Below, one piece after another: positions 8,706 to 18,297 of a DNA stretch of 64,000 bases. Positions within the stretch are counted from its first letter, which is position 1; each line of letters opens with the position of its first letter. Below the pieces are notes generated by a model that was given only the letters and a program-made list of their open reading frames with translations, ran no database searches and was not told where the DNA came from. This DNA is from Planctomycetota bacterium (GTDB taxonomy: Bacteria > Planctomycetota > Phycisphaerae > Phycisphaerales > UBA1924): the NCBI GenBank assembly GCA_013285505.1, contig CP053450.1:2712796-2776795 (forward strand), written 5' to 3'. Both the position numbers and the translations under genes were made by a program.

Positions 8706-10024
8706 GCCCGCGGGCAAACGGGTCACGGTGATGGGTCTCGGCCGGTTCGGGGGCGGGGTGGGCGTGGCGCGGTGGCTTCTCGAGCAGGGCGCGGACGTGC
8801 TGGTGACCGATCTGCAGACCGCGGACCGGCTGGACGCCTCGGTCGCGGCTCTCGGGGATGCGGCGGGGACGGGGCGGCTTTCGTTCCGGCTGGGTGAGCA
8901 CCGGGAGGAGGACTTCGCCGGGTGCGACATTTTGGTCGCCAACCCTGCGGTGCCGAGGCCGTGGGAGAACCCGTTCATCGGGGCGGCGAGGGACGCGGGG
9001 GTCGCCATCACGACGGAGATCGGGCTCGTAGTCGAGCGGTTGGCGTCGGATGAGGTTGCCCGTCGGCGCACGATCGGTGTGACCGGCAGCGCGGGCAAGA
9101 GCACCACGGCCTCGATGATCGCGCACGCGCTGGGCGGGTTGGGTCATCCGGCGCACCTTGGCGGCAACATCGGTGGCTCGCTGCTGGGCATGCTTGACAG
9201 GCTCGGCCGGGATGACTGGGTCGTGCTGGAACTCTCGAGCGCGATGCTGCACTGGCTCGGCGGGTGGTCGCCGGGCGTCGCGGTCGTGACCAACGTCACG
9301 CCCAACCACCTCGACTGGCACGGCACGCTGGAGCACTACGTCGCGTGCAAGCGGGAGCTGACGGCCCGGCAGCGGTCCGGGGATGCCGCGGTCTTCGGGC
9401 ACACGGTCGGCGAGTGGCCGACGCCGGCGGGTGTGGGCGTGCACCGGCTTGACTCGGCGGCGCGGGTCGATGGGCTCGCGATCCCCGGCGCACAATGCGC
9501 AACGCGCGGCGCTGCGCGGGAGGCGATCGAAAGGTTGGGCGTTGGCGATTCTCGCGCGGCGATAGAGGCGGCGCTTGGCACGTTCGCCGGGCTCCCCCAC
9601 CGCCTGTGTCTTCTGGGTGAGCGCGGGGGCGTGCGGTACTACGACGATTCGAAGTCGACCACGCCGGAGGCGACGGTGCTGGCGGCTCGACGCGTTCGCT
9701 GAGCAGGGCGGGCTCGGCCGGGTGCACCTGATCGCGGGCGGGTATGACAAGGGGAGCGATCTCTCGCCGATTGCGGCCCGGGCGGGTGGGGTTGCCGGGC
9801 TGTACTGCATCGGCGCGACGGGCGAGGCGATCGCTGCGGATGCGGGCGGGAGAGCGCGCGTGTGCGGCTCGCTGTCTCGTGCCATGGCCGACATCTCGGG
9901 GCGGGCGGCGGACGGTGACATCGTGCTGCTCAGCCCGGGGTGCGCGTCGTGGGATCAGTTCGAGAACTTCGAGGAGCGCGGGGCTGCCTTCGCCGCTCTT
10001 GCTGGCTTTGGAGATCGGGGATGA
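8698..10024 (+). CDS. murD: UDP-N-acetylmuramoylalanine--D-glutamate ligase (frameshift in sequence)
   Basis: Cytoplasmic ligase that adds D-Glu to UDP-MurNAc-L-Ala. An N-terminal Rossmann domain ([18 protein letters not shown]) is followed by the ATP loop [13 protein letters not shown], the central [14 protein letters not shown] and the C-terminal ligase part [13 protein letters not shown] and [18 protein letters not shown]. Around 9681-9688 the frame changes; restoring GC in GGCGGCTCG gives VLAALDAFAEQ. Repaired length is about 442 residues, usual for MurD. The start is taken as the TTG at 8698, overlapping the upstream stop (GTTGATTGA), which implies translational coupling. MurD shows that this organism has peptidoglycan synthesis genes. 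Confidence 0.92.
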
Positions 10025-10821
10025 GGGCGTCGAGTGCCATCTGTGTCCTCGCGGCCGCGATGCTCGGCTTCGGGTGCTGCGGCACCGACCGGTCCGTCAC
10101 GCCGGCGCCGGACACGGACGTAACCGGATCGGAACCGACGCTGCGGCAGGGCGCTGCGGCGGGGTTTGTGGAGATTCTTCCCGGCGTGCGGATCAACGAG
10201 GCGCTGCGCACGCTCGAGTTTGACGCGGTGGTCGCGATGGACTGTCACCATCCGGAGACTCCGGATGTGTATCTCGAGGTGATCTGCTGCACGCCGGACA
10301 CCCGCGAGCACGAGTCGCTGGTGGTGACCACGGTGCCGCCGTCTTCGATCCATGCGGGGCTGCTTGCCCTGGGAGGGAAGCCCGGCCGCCCCGGCGGCTG
10401 GCGGCGCGCGGGTGAGACCGTTGAGCCGGTCGCGCCGGAGGGGGACCGCGTCCGGGTGTGGTTCATCACCAGCACGACTGACGGCGAACGGACGATGCAG
10501 GAGCCCGAGCACTGGATAGTTCAGCGGGAGACCCGTCAACCGCTCATGACGGCGATGCCGGGGAGCGGCTGGGTCTTTGCGGGCTCACGGATGCGAGACT
10601 TCCGGGGGCGCCGGGTCTACGACGCTGACGGGACAGGGCAGCTGATCGGGCTGCACACCTTCGGCAGCGAGACGATCGCGTGGACACGCGTGGAGAGCCC
10701 GGAGGCCTCGGTGCAGGAGCCGCTCTGGCTTGCCAACGCCGACGTCGTGCCCGAGATCGGGACACCGGTCACTGTGCGTGTCTCGCTTGAGCTCGACGGG
10801 GCGTCGCCGCTCAGCGATTGA
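10021..10821 (+). CDS. YdjY-like lipoprotein
   Basis: 266-residue exported protein beginning [21 protein letters not shown], a signal peptide with a lipobox-like GFGC. The mature part contains [36 protein letters not shown], the pattern I associate with YdjY-type proteins common in Planctomycetota. The role of that family is not established. The ATG overlaps the murD stop as ATGA, so it is probably translated with murD. Its 3' end overlaps the convergent htrA gene by 11 bp. Confidence 0.7.
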   Translation: MRASSAICVLAAAMLGFGCCGTDRSVTPAPDTDVTGSEPTLRQGAAAGFVEILPGVRINEALRTLEFDAVVAMDCHHPETPDVYLEVICCTPDTREHESLVVTTVPPSSIHAGLLALGGKPGRPGGWRRAGETVEPVAPEGDRVRVWFITSTTDGERTMQEPEHWIVQRETRQPLMTAMPGSGWVFAGSRMRDFRGRRVYDADGTGQLIGLHTFGSETIAWTRVESPEASVQEPLWLANADVVPEIGTPVTVRVSLELDGASPLSD

Positions 10822-12238
10822 TCCGGAGTGTCCGGGCCTGGCGTGTGGTCTCGCCGGTGTCGAGGTCGAGTTCTTCGACCAGGACCTCGACCTCGCGACC
10901 GACCAGGAGGCCCGCGTCGACGAAGCGTTCGGTCATGTCGCCGATGGTCCGGACGGGCTCCCCGTCGACCTCGACGATCCGCTGGCCGCTGGCGAATCCC
11001 ATCTCGACCGCGGGCGAGCCGGGGAACACCCACGACATGATCGGGCGGTCGCCCATGCCCACGGAGTTGTTGCCGCCGAACTGGAGGCCGATCCGCTGGA
11101 GTTCGCCCAGCACGCTCGAGCCGACCGTGACCTCGGCCCCGGCCTCGGCGAGCACCGGGCTGATGAGGAGTTCGTCGCCGCCGCGCCAGACGCGGAGGTC
11201 GATCTTTTCGCCGGGCTGCACGGTGCTGATCATGGAGCGGAGCACGCCGACACCGGTGACTGTCTGGCCGTCGATCGAGGTGATGACATCGCCGACCTGG
11301 AGCCCGGCGAGTTCTGCCGGTCCACCCTCGCTCACGCCGGGCACGTAGACGCCGTAGCCGTTGTAGCCTGCGCGCTGCGCGTCGTCCCAGCGGCGCGGGA
11401 GGTTGACGCCGAGGAAGCCGCGGCGCACCTCGCCGTTGTCGATGAGCTGCGTGACCACCGACTCGATGACCGCGAGCGGGATTGCGAAGCTGATGCCGGC
11501 TGACTGGCCCTCGGTGGTGCCCTCCGAGTCGTTGCCGGTGGCGATGGCGACGTTCATGCCGACGACCTGCCCTCGGACGTTGACCAGCGGCCCGCCCGAG
11601 TTTCCGGGATTGACCGCGGCGTCGGTCTGGATGAAGTTGGTGTATCCGGACGAGGCCGCGACCGCGCCGGCGGGCTCGCGCCCGAGGCCGGAGATGATGC
11701 CCTCGCTCATGGAGAACTTGAAGCCGAAGGGCGAACCGAAGGCGAAGACGCGCTCGCCCTGGCGCGGGTGCGCGCCGGTGGCCCGCGTCGCGGGGATGAG
11801 GCCGTCGACATCTGGCAGGCGGAGCACGGCGATATCGGTCAGCGGGTCGGCGCCGACGAGCGTGGCCTCGAAGAGCCGTCCGTCGTTGAGCTGGACCCGG
11901 ATGCGGTCGGCACCGCGCAGGACGTGGGAGTTGGTCACGATGTGGCCGTCGGCGTCGAAGAGCCAGCCGGAGCCGGAGGAACTGGCAAAGAGTGCGCGGT
12001 TCTCGACCCGGACATCGATGTGGGCCACGGAGGGGGAGACCGACTCGGCGATGTGCCGCACGGCCTGGTCGATGCGGATGAGGATGTCGTCCTCTTCGAG
12101 CGCCTGCCTGGCGAGGGTGACGCGGGCGGAGGTCTGGGCGAACTCGACCTTGCGGACCATCGAGGGTGCGGCGAAGAGGGCGACCACGGTCGCGACGAGC
12201 ACGAGGAAGGCCGGGCCCCAATCCGTGAACTTGCGCAT
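10811..12238 (-). CDS. HtrA/DegP-family periplasmic serine protease with two PDZ domains
   Basis: 475 residues with an N-terminal membrane anchor (GPAFLVLVATVVALFAA). Trypsin-like catalytic triad: His in SHVLRGAD, Asp in LTDIAVLRL and Ser in NPGNSGGPLVN. PDZ1 spans roughly residues 255-350 (RGFLGVNLP ... GLQVGDVITSIDG) and PDZ2 about 370-465 (GSPAVEMGFASGQRIVEVDG). The family degrades or refolds misfolded envelope proteins. A GGAGG lies 8 nt before the ATG. It converges on the YdjY-like gene. No neighbouring sigma-E or regulator gene is visible. Confidence 0.92.
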   Translation of the reverse strand: MRKFTDWGPAFLVLVATVVALFAAPSMVRKVEFAQTSARVTLARQALEEDDILIRIDQAVRHIAESVSPSVAHIDVRVENRALFASSSGSGWLFDADGHIVTNSHVLRGADRIRVQLNDGRLFEATLVGADPLTDIAVLRLPDVDGLIPATRATGAHPRQGERVFAFGSPFGFKFSMSEGIISGLGREPAGAVAASSGYTNFIQTDAAVNPGNSGGPLVNVRGQVVGMNVAIATGNDSEGTTEGQSAGISFAIPLAVIESVVTQLIDNGEVRRGFLGVNLPRRWDDAQRAGYNGYGVYVPGVSEGGPAELAGLQVGDVITSIDGQTVTGVGVLRSMISTVQPGEKIDLRVWRGGDELLISPVLAEAGAEVTVGSSVLGELQRIGLQFGGNNSVGMGDRPIMSWVFPGSPAVEMGFASGQRIVEVDGEPVRTIGDMTERFVDAGLLVGREVEVLVEELDLDTGETTRQARTLRINR

Positions 12239-12284
12239 GCGATCTGCCTCCGGTCTGCCCTTACCGCACGGGGCGGGGGCTGGA

Positions 12285-13256
12285 TTACTCGTCTCGGCGT
12301 GCCTCGTCGGAGGTCGTCGGACGGCTCATCGGCTCTCGGGCCGAGGGTTCCCCACCCGATTCGGTGGTTGGACGGCTCTGGATGCCCAAACGTTCCGCCT
12401 CACCCTCATCCATGACGTATCGACGCCCGCCGATATTGCGTTCGCTGACCCGGCGGACCCAAGTCGAGGCCGCGTCACGCGTGGCCAGCCCCAGTTGAGC
12501 CACTGCTTCAGCGAACCGGGGCGGGCTATCGGTCATTCCCAGAAGATCCTGCACGACCAGTACTTGGCCGTGGCAGGCCGTCCCCGCACCGATCCCGATC
12601 AGGGGGACGCTCGTCGCGGCCATGATCGCGTCGGTCACCTCGGCGGGCGCCGCCTCGATGAGCAGCAGGACCGCGCCGGCACGCTCCAGGGCGACGGCGT
12701 CTGCGACCACGCGTCGGGCGTCCTCGGCGGTCTTGCCGGCGATCCGGTAGCCCCCGGAGACCGCGACTGTCTGCGGACGGCATCCGACATGTCCGCACAC
12801 GGGGATGCCCGCGCGGGTCATCCGCTCGACGGTCGGGGCGAAGGAGGCGTCGGCCTCGAGCTTGACTACATCGGCCATGCCTTCGGTCATGAACCGGGCC
12901 GCGTTACGTACAGCCTGCTCGTCGCTCTCGTGGTAGCTGGCGAAGGGCATGTCGGCCATGATCAGGGTTCGCGGGGCGCCGCGTTTGACGGCGGCGGTCA
13001 GCGCGATCGCGAGATCCAGGGGCATGTCCGTGGTTCGATCGAAGCCGAGAACCATCTGGGCGGCCGAGTCGCCGACGAGCAGAACGTGGACGCCGCCCCG
13101 TTCGAGCCACCGGGCGGTGGTCGCGTCGTAGGCGGTCAGGCAGGCGAAGGGCACTCCCCGCCCCGCCATCGAACGGAGCGTTCGGAGCGTGACGGGCTTG
13201 CGGTCTTCGGGCTCGACATGGTGTCGATCGCCCTTGTTCGGTGGGGAAACACTCAC
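12285..13256 (-). CDS. panB: 3-methyl-2-oxobutanoate hydroxymethyltransferase
   Basis: First committed enzyme of pantothenate/CoA synthesis, transferring a hydroxymethyl group from methylene-THF to ketoisovalerate. It has 323 residues. Typical segments are FACLTAYDATTARWLERGGV, LLVGDSAAQMVLGFDRT, MADMPFASYH, VCGHVGCRPQTV and VPLIGIGAGTACHGQVLVVQDLLGM. The start is the GTG at 13256, 6 nt after a minus-strand TACACT. The last 30 or so residues (SRPTTESGGEPSAREP) are a disordered extension. panC is not nearby. Confidence 0.94.
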   Translation of the reverse strand: MSVSPPNKGDRHHVEPEDRKPVTLRTLRSMAGRGVPFACLTAYDATTARWLERGGVHVLLVGDSAAQMVLGFDRTTDMPLDLAIALTAAVKRGAPRTLIMADMPFASYHESDEQAVRNAARFMTEGMADVVKLEADASFAPTVERMTRAGIPVCGHVGCRPQTVAVSGGYRIAGKTAEDARRVVADAVALERAGAVLLLIEAAPAEVTDAIMAATSVPLIGIGAGTACHGQVLVVQDLLGMTDSPPRFAEAVAQLGLATRDAASTWVRRVSERNIGGRRYVMDEGEAERLGIQSRPTTESGGEPSAREPMSRPTTSDEARRDE

Positions 13257-13262
13257 GCCCAG

Positions 13263-13268
13263 AGTGTA
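13263..13268 (-). promoter_or_regulatory. -10 box of panB (TACACT), 6 nt from GTG
   Basis: TACACT, then CTGGGC, then GTG. Same spacing and hexamer as carA and rsmB. Confidence 0.55.
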
Positions 13269-13331
13269 GCGGCCGCGGCGGTGATCGAGCGATGAAGCGT
13301 TATTCGGCCTCGCGCCGGCGCCTGCGGCACC

Positions 13332-13337
13332 TACCAT
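13332..13337 (+). promoter_or_regulatory. -10 box of the ABC-F gene (TACCAT), 6 nt from ATG
   Basis: TACCAT, then CGCCCC, then ATG at 13344. No Shine-Dalgarno is present. Confidence 0.5.
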
Positions 13338-13343
13338 CGCCCC

Positions 13344-15323
13344 ATGTCTGTCCTCGTTGCCGCGAATGTGCAGTACGCGATCGGTGACCGCCCGATTCTC
13401 CGGGGGGCGTCGTTGGCGGTCGAGGCGGGCGACCGGGTGGGGATCGTCGGCCGCAACGGGTGTGGGAAGTCCACGCTTCTGAAGATGCTGACCGGGCAGC
13501 TCACGCCCGACAGCGGGAGTATTACGAGGCAGCGCGGTGTGAAGATCGGGTATCTCGCCCAGGAGCCCAGCCTGAAGCACGGGCGGACCCTGCGCGACGA
13601 CGCCGAGACCGCGTTCAAGGATCTGCACGAGCTTCACGACCAGCTCGAAGCGGTCTATGAGGAGATGGCGGAGGCCGATGGGGAGGAACTCGAGCGGCTG
13701 CTCAAGCGGCAGGACGATCTGGAGCGGCGCATTGTCGCCGCGGGGGGGTATGCCCTGGGGCACAAGATCGACGCGGTGCTGCACGGCCTGGGGTTTACCG
13801 ACAGCCAGTTCTCGATTCCGGTTGAGAGCCTCAGCGGCGGGCAGCGTGCGCGGCTCGCACTCTCCAAGCTTCTGCTGGATGAACCGGACGTCCTGCTGCT
13901 GGACGAGCCGACGAACCACCTCGATATCGACGGCCGTCTCTGGCTGGAGTCGTTCCTGACCACCGAGTTTGCGGGTGCGGTCGTGATCATCTCTCACGAC
14001 CGGCGGCTGCTCGACAATGTGGTGACTCGTATCGAGGAGGTCGAGCAGGGGAGGCTGATCGACTATCCCGGCAACTACGCGAAGTTCCGCAAGCTCCGGG
14101 CCGAGCGGCGGGAGGCGCAGCTGCGCGCGTTTGAGAATCAGCAGACCAAGTTCAAGCAGGAAGAGGCGTTCATCCGGAAGTACAAGGCGGGGCAGCGGTC
14201 TAAGCAGGCGAGGGGGCGCGAGCTGCGGCTCGACCGCGAGAAGGACACCAGCACGCTCGAACGCCCGGTCGAGCTTGCTTCGTTTGCGTTCGATCTGCCC
14301 AAGGCCGAGCGCGCCGGCGATGTGGTCGCCACGTCGCGGAACATCAGCAAGCGGTACCCGTTGGATTCCGGCGGAGAGAAAGTCCTCTTCTCCGACCTCA
14401 CGCTCTCGATCAAACGCGGCGAGCGGTGGGCGGTGGTTGGCCCAAACGGAGCTGGGAAGACGACGGTCGTGCGCACACTGCTGGGGGAAATCGAGCCCGA
14501 CAGCGGCACGTGCCGGCTGGGGGCGAACGTCAGCATCGGCTACTTCGAGCAGAGCCACGAGGGCCTGGACCCCGACAAGCAGATGTTCCGGTACCTCCAG
14601 GACGTGATCCGCAAGGAGAACCCGGGGGCGTTGCTCTCAGAACAGGCGGCCCGGGATCTGGCCGGCGCGTTCCTGTTCTCCGGGGCCGACCAGGAGAAGG
14701 AGCTGGGTGTGCTCTCCGGCGGCGAGCGGGCAAGGGCGGTGCTGGCCGGGCTGCTGGCCAGCTCCAAGAACCTGCTGGTGCTCGACGAGCCGACGAACCA
14801 TCTCGACATCCCGAGCGCCGAACGGTTGGAGGAAGCGCTCGCGAGCGAGGGCGGGTACGACGGCACGCTCATCCTGATCAGCCACGACCGTGCGCTCATC
14901 GACGCGACCTGCAACCATCTGCTCCTGCTCGACGGCCGCGGCAACGCGGAGGTCTTCTTCGGGAACTACACGCAGTGGCGTGAGAGCGTGGCGTCGAAGG
15001 CGGCCGCGGCTGAGCCGAACAGTCGGAACCCCAAAGGTGCGGCGCGGCCCGCGGCGGGCACCACGCAGCCCGCCCCTTCCTCGTCGCCCTCAACCACGGA
15101 CCCGAAGCCGAAGTCCAAGAACCGGTTCTCCTGGATGCGGGTCGAACAGCTCGAGGAACGCATGGGCGAGATCCAGGCCGAGGTGTCGGTGCTCGACGAG
15201 CAGCTCGCCGACCCCGAGCTCTGGAAGGACCACGAGCGGATCACCAAGGTGCGGGCCCATCACGAGAGCCTGCAGGCCGAGCTCGGCGAGATTGAAGAGG
15301 AGTGGCTGCGGAAGGCCGAGTAG
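13344..15323 (+). CDS. ABC-F family ATPase (ribosome-associated)
   Basis: 659 residues with two ABC ATPase domains in one chain and no membrane segments. Walker A motifs are GRNGCGKSTLL and GPNGAGKTTVV, signatures LSGGQRARLALS and LSGGERARAVL, and both Walker B motifs end LLDEPTNHLDI / VLDEPTNHLDI. Between them lies the charged helical interdomain linker (about residues 230-310) that in this family reaches into the ribosomal E site. A Pro/Ser-rich spacer (about 550-590) and a C-terminal coiled coil (VEQLEERMGEIQAEVSVLDEQL) follow, as in Uup-type members. Whether it aids translation, biogenesis or antibiotic protection cannot be told from sequence. Confidence 0.9.
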   Translation: MSVLVAANVQYAIGDRPILRGASLAVEAGDRVGIVGRNGCGKSTLLKMLTGQLTPDSGSITRQRGVKIGYLAQEPSLKHGRTLRDDAETAFKDLHELHDQLEAVYEEMAEADGEELERLLKRQDDLERRIVAAGGYALGHKIDAVLHGLGFTDSQFSIPVESLSGGQRARLALSKLLLDEPDVLLLDEPTNHLDIDGRLWLESFLTTEFAGAVVIISHDRRLLDNVVTRIEEVEQGRLIDYPGNYAKFRKLRAERREAQLRAFENQQTKFKQEEAFIRKYKAGQRSKQARGRELRLDREKDTSTLERPVELASFAFDLPKAERAGDVVATSRNISKRYPLDSGGEKVLFSDLTLSIKRGERWAVVGPNGAGKTTVVRTLLGEIEPDSGTCRLGANVSIGYFEQSHEGLDPDKQMFRYLQDVIRKENPGALLSEQAARDLAGAFLFSGADQEKELGVLSGGERARAVLAGLLASSKNLLVLDEPTNHLDIPSAERLEEALASEGGYDGTLILISHDRALIDATCNHLLLLDGRGNAEVFFGNYTQWRESVASKAAAAEPNSRNPKGAARPAAGTTQPAPSSSPSTTDPKPKSKNRFSWMRVEQLEERMGEIQAEVSVLDEQLADPELWKDHERITKVRAHHESLQAELGEIEEEWLRKAE

Positions 15324-15377
15324 TCACCGACCCAGCCGTGCCGTTCGAATCGGTCGGCCCGCGGAGATCCTGACACG

Positions 15378-16306
15378 ATGCAACGATCACCGCTCCGTGC
15401 TGATCTTCTCCTGCTGCTGGTCGCGGCCATCTGGGGCTCGGGGTTTATCGCCCAACGCGTCGCGGCCCGGTCGATGGGCCCGCTGTCGTTCAACGCGATC
15501 CGGTACCTCATCGGGTTTGCGATTCTCGGCGTGCTGCTGGCCTCGCTGGCCCGCTGGAAACCTACGCGGGCGGAGTTTGTCGGGGGCTTCTGGTTGGGGG
15601 CGATCATGGCGGCAGCGGCGTGGCTGCAGCAGCACGGCATCGAGTTCACCACCGCCGCGCGGGCGGGGTTCTTCACGGGGCTCTACGTGCTGATCGTGCC
15701 GGTTGTCGGGTTGGCCTTCGGGCAGAGACCGCGGGCGGCGCACGTGATCGGTGCGGCGGTGGCGGTGGTTGGTCTGTGGCTGCTCAGCCGCGAGATGGGC
15801 GGAGAGTTGCCCGGCGAAGAACCCCGGGGAGGCCTGCTGCCGGGCGATCCCTACATCATCGCGTGCGCGGTGCTCTGGGCGCTGCACGTGGCGTTCACCG
15901 GCAAGCTCGCGCCCTCGGCCGACCCGCTCCGTCTGGCGGCGGTGCAGTTCGCGGTCGTCGCGGTGCTCTCCGGCGTGCTCGCGCTCGTGCTGGAACTCGA
16001 CCGGTTTACGCTGGCCTCGAGCGGCCTGCTCTCGCGCTGACCTACAGCGGCGTGCTGGTGATCGCGGTCGCGTTCACGCTGCAGATCGTCGCCCAGCGCG
16101 ACGCCCCGCCGACGCACGCGGCGGTGCTCATGAGCCTCGAGGCGGTGTTCGCGGCGGTTCTCGGCATTCTGTTGCTGGGCGAACGGCTGACGCCGGTGGA
16201 GTACGCCGGGTGCGGGCTGATGCTCGCGGGGATGTTGCTCTCGCAGCTGCTCCCGCACAAACGCACGCAGGCCGAGAAGGCGGAGCTCATCGATCCAGTT
16301 CGCTGA
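15378..16306 (+). CDS. EamA/DMT-superfamily membrane transporter (frameshift in sequence)
   Basis: Ten-helix inner-membrane protein of the drug/metabolite transporter superfamily, probably a small-molecule exporter. The first EamA half opens ADLLLLLVAAIWGSGFIAQRVAA and continues FNAIRYLIGFAILGVLLASL. The second ends LMSLEAVFAAVLGILLLGERLTPVEYAGCGLMLAG. A one-base loss near 16031-16037 (GGCGCTG read as GCGCTG) breaks the frame; repair gives LLSALTYSGVL and a normal length of about 309 residues. Its 3' end overlaps the convergent peroxiredoxin gene by 20 bp. The substrate is unknown. Confidence 0.85.
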
Positions 16307-16784
16307 CAGCCTCGAGCACCTCCGCGCCGTGGCCGGGCACCTTGACCTTGTCCCATCGCTGCGCGACCTTGCCGTCGGGGCCGATCAGGAAGGTCACGCG
16401 TTCAATGCCCATGTACTTGCGGCCATACATCGACTTCTCGACCCAGACGCCGTACTTGGCGCAGACCTTGGGGTCGGGTTTGCCCTCGTCGTTGGTCGCG
16501 TCGTCGGCCAGCAGCGGGTAGTCGAGATCGTTGGCGTCGGCGAACTTTTTCTTCGACTTGGGCGGCAGGATGCTGATGCCCAGGACCGTCGCGCCGAGCT
16601 TGCGGAACTTGGTGCCGAGGTCGCGGAACTGGCACGCCTCGTCGGTGCAGCCGCTGGTCGAATCCTTCGGATAGAAGAAGAGCACCACCGGTGAACCCGC
16701 GTAGTCCGAAAGCTTGTGCGTGACGCCGTCCTGGTCCTTGAGCGAGAACGCGGGGGCCTTGCGGCCGGGTTCGATGCGTGCCAT
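16287..16784 (-). CDS. bcp: Thioredoxin-dependent peroxiredoxin, BCP/PrxQ type
   Basis: 165-residue cytoplasmic peroxide reductase. The active site STSGCTDEACQFRD holds the peroxidatic Cys and, five residues on, the resolving Cys typical of alpha-type BCP. Flanking VVLFFYPKD and the later KYGVWVEKSMYGRKYMGIERVTFLI match the family. AAGGAG sits 7 nt before the ATG. Confidence 0.93.
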   Translation of the reverse strand: MARIEPGRKAPAFSLKDQDGVTHKLSDYAGSPVVLFFYPKDSTSGCTDEACQFRDLGTKFRKLGATVLGISILPPKSKKKFADANDLDYPLLADDATNDEGKPDPKVCAKYGVWVEKSMYGRKYMGIERVTFLIGPDGKVAQRWDKVKVPGHGAEVLEAVSELDR

Positions 16785-16933
16785 CGGTGGTCTCCTTCTC
16801 TGCCGCCGCCGATCGATCGCGGCAACGGGTCACCATCGCGCGATCCTACGGCCATCGCCCTCGACGTGATGGCGGATCGGGATGCGGAGTGGAGATGAGA
16901 CGTGAGGCGGCCTCTCGGCACGGCCGGGTGGGT

Positions 16934-17577
16934 TCAGCCTCGGAGCCACCAGATCAAGAGCAGCGCCCACATCGCCGACAGCCCAAGGCAGAGGGCCACG
17001 AACACGCCACGGCGACGCGGCGTCGGCTCGCGGCCTCGGACGAGTGCGAGCCGATCAATGGTGTCGGCGTCCTGGATGGTGTGGCCCTGGCGGGCAGCAT
17101 CCTGCACGATCGCGAGCACCAGATTGGCATCGAACGGCCTGAGCCCCATCCGTTCGGCGGAGGTGACCAGCCGCGCTCTGACCTCAGGCCGCAGGACCGC
17201 CGCTCGGCCGCCCTCGATGGCCTGAGAAGCCGCGGGCCGCGGTGACCCAGCGGGCGTCGTGGGCGGGGATCGCGGCCGCGGCGGCTGTCTCGGCCCGCAC
17301 CTCCCATGCCCGGCTGTTCTGCTGACTCTCTCGCACGCGGGCCGCCCGGTCCTCATCGACGGGGGTCTCCCGGGGCGGGTTTGCATCTCGACGCGGCGAG
17401 TCGGCCTGCCGACCGTGTTCGGCGGGAGTGGCGATGTCCCGGTCCGCGGGCTTCTCGCCCGACCGATCGGCGCGGGTATCGCCGGGGGCGCACCAGCCTC
17501 AGCGGGCCGCGAGTCTCCGGGCGTCGATCGCCGCCGGTTCGGGAAGTATCGTCGTCTGTACGTCTCACCACACGCAT
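16934..17577 (-). CDS. Hypothetical protein with C-terminal membrane anchor (several frameshifts)
   Basis: No family recognised. The clear part is the last 90 residues (RPEVRARLVTSAERMGLRPFDANLVLAIVQDA) ending in one membrane helix FVALCLGLSAMWALLLIWW, so it is probably tail-anchored. Upstream, the GC-biased reading continues in other frames: DRDIATPAEHGRQADSPR, then SRAWEVRAETAAAAAIPAHD. At least two indels are needed to join them, consistent with the errors elsewhere. The start (ATG at 17577) is uncertain. It is divergent from the membrane gene at 17667. Confidence 0.45.
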
Positions 17578-17666
17578 AGTCTGCGCCGATTCCGGGTCCC
17601 GTCAAGAGACACGCGCTCTCCACAGCCGATTCACCCCGGGCGGTACACTCACACCCGGAGATTCTC

Positions 17667-18216
17667 ATGCCTGACGCCGAGCCACCGACCATATCGGACC
17701 CTCTCAGCCCGGATGGGGTGGTGGTGTCTTCGAGCCTGGCGAGGGCCGAGGCGCTGACGGCACTGGAGCGGGCCGGGCGGCGGGGCCGCCTGCCGGGCTT
17801 TGCTCGTCTTGAGGGCGAGGCGTTCCGGCTCGACTGCGACTCGATTCCGTTCGAGCATGAGATGGTCGGGCGGGTAGTACCGGGGGCGGAGGCGGACGCC
17901 GCGGGTTGTCAAATCGCCCTGACGGTCCGGCGCAAGCGGCTGATGCCGACGGTCTTTGCCGGGACGCTGATATTCACGGTGTGGCCCGGGGTGTGGCTCA
18001 CCGACTCGCTGATCGCAACGTACTGGTCCACGTACGGGCACTGGACCGAATCGATGCCCTGGCTGACCTACGCGTGGTATTTGCCGATCGCGGCGCTGCC
18101 GCTGCCGTGGGTCTGGAAGGCGTTGGTGACGCGGAGCCGCGTCGATGGCCCGCGAGTCGGCCCGGGCGCAGGCGGCCGCGGTCCGGAGCGAACTGAACCC
18201 CGAACCCACAAACTGA
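17667..18216 (+). CDS. Hypothetical membrane protein, two helices (frameshift in sequence)
   Basis: About 183 residues after repair. The N-terminal half is soluble (ARAEALTALERAGRRGRLPGF). Two membrane helices follow: LMPTVFAGTLIFTVWPGVWLTD and TYAWYLPIAALPLPWVWKAL. The tail, in another frame, reads ASMARESARAQAAAVRSEL, a charged helix. Restoring GC in GCCGCGTCG near 18137-18142 joins them. TACACT lies upstream at 17646, with a CGGAG ribosome site before the ATG. No family recognised. Confidence 0.6.
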
Positions 18217-18243
18217 GTCGTCCGGGCCGGTCCCCAACGAAAG

Positions 18244-18268
18244 CGGGCTCCCGTTGTGGGAGCCCGCA
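18244..18268 (-). terminator. Intrinsic terminator of the AGCS symporter gene
   Basis: Perfect 10-bp stem GCGGGCTCCC/GGGAGCCCGC with a 5-nt loop, followed on the minus strand by TTTCGTT. It lies between convergent genes and may serve both. Confidence 0.75.
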
Positions 18269-18297
18269 GGGGTATCGGTTGAAGCGGAGGCCGAGGT

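Noticed and set aside
9575..10024. Separate short gene after murD
   Set aside because: It is the C-terminal third of MurD ([14 protein letters not shown]) displaced by an indel.
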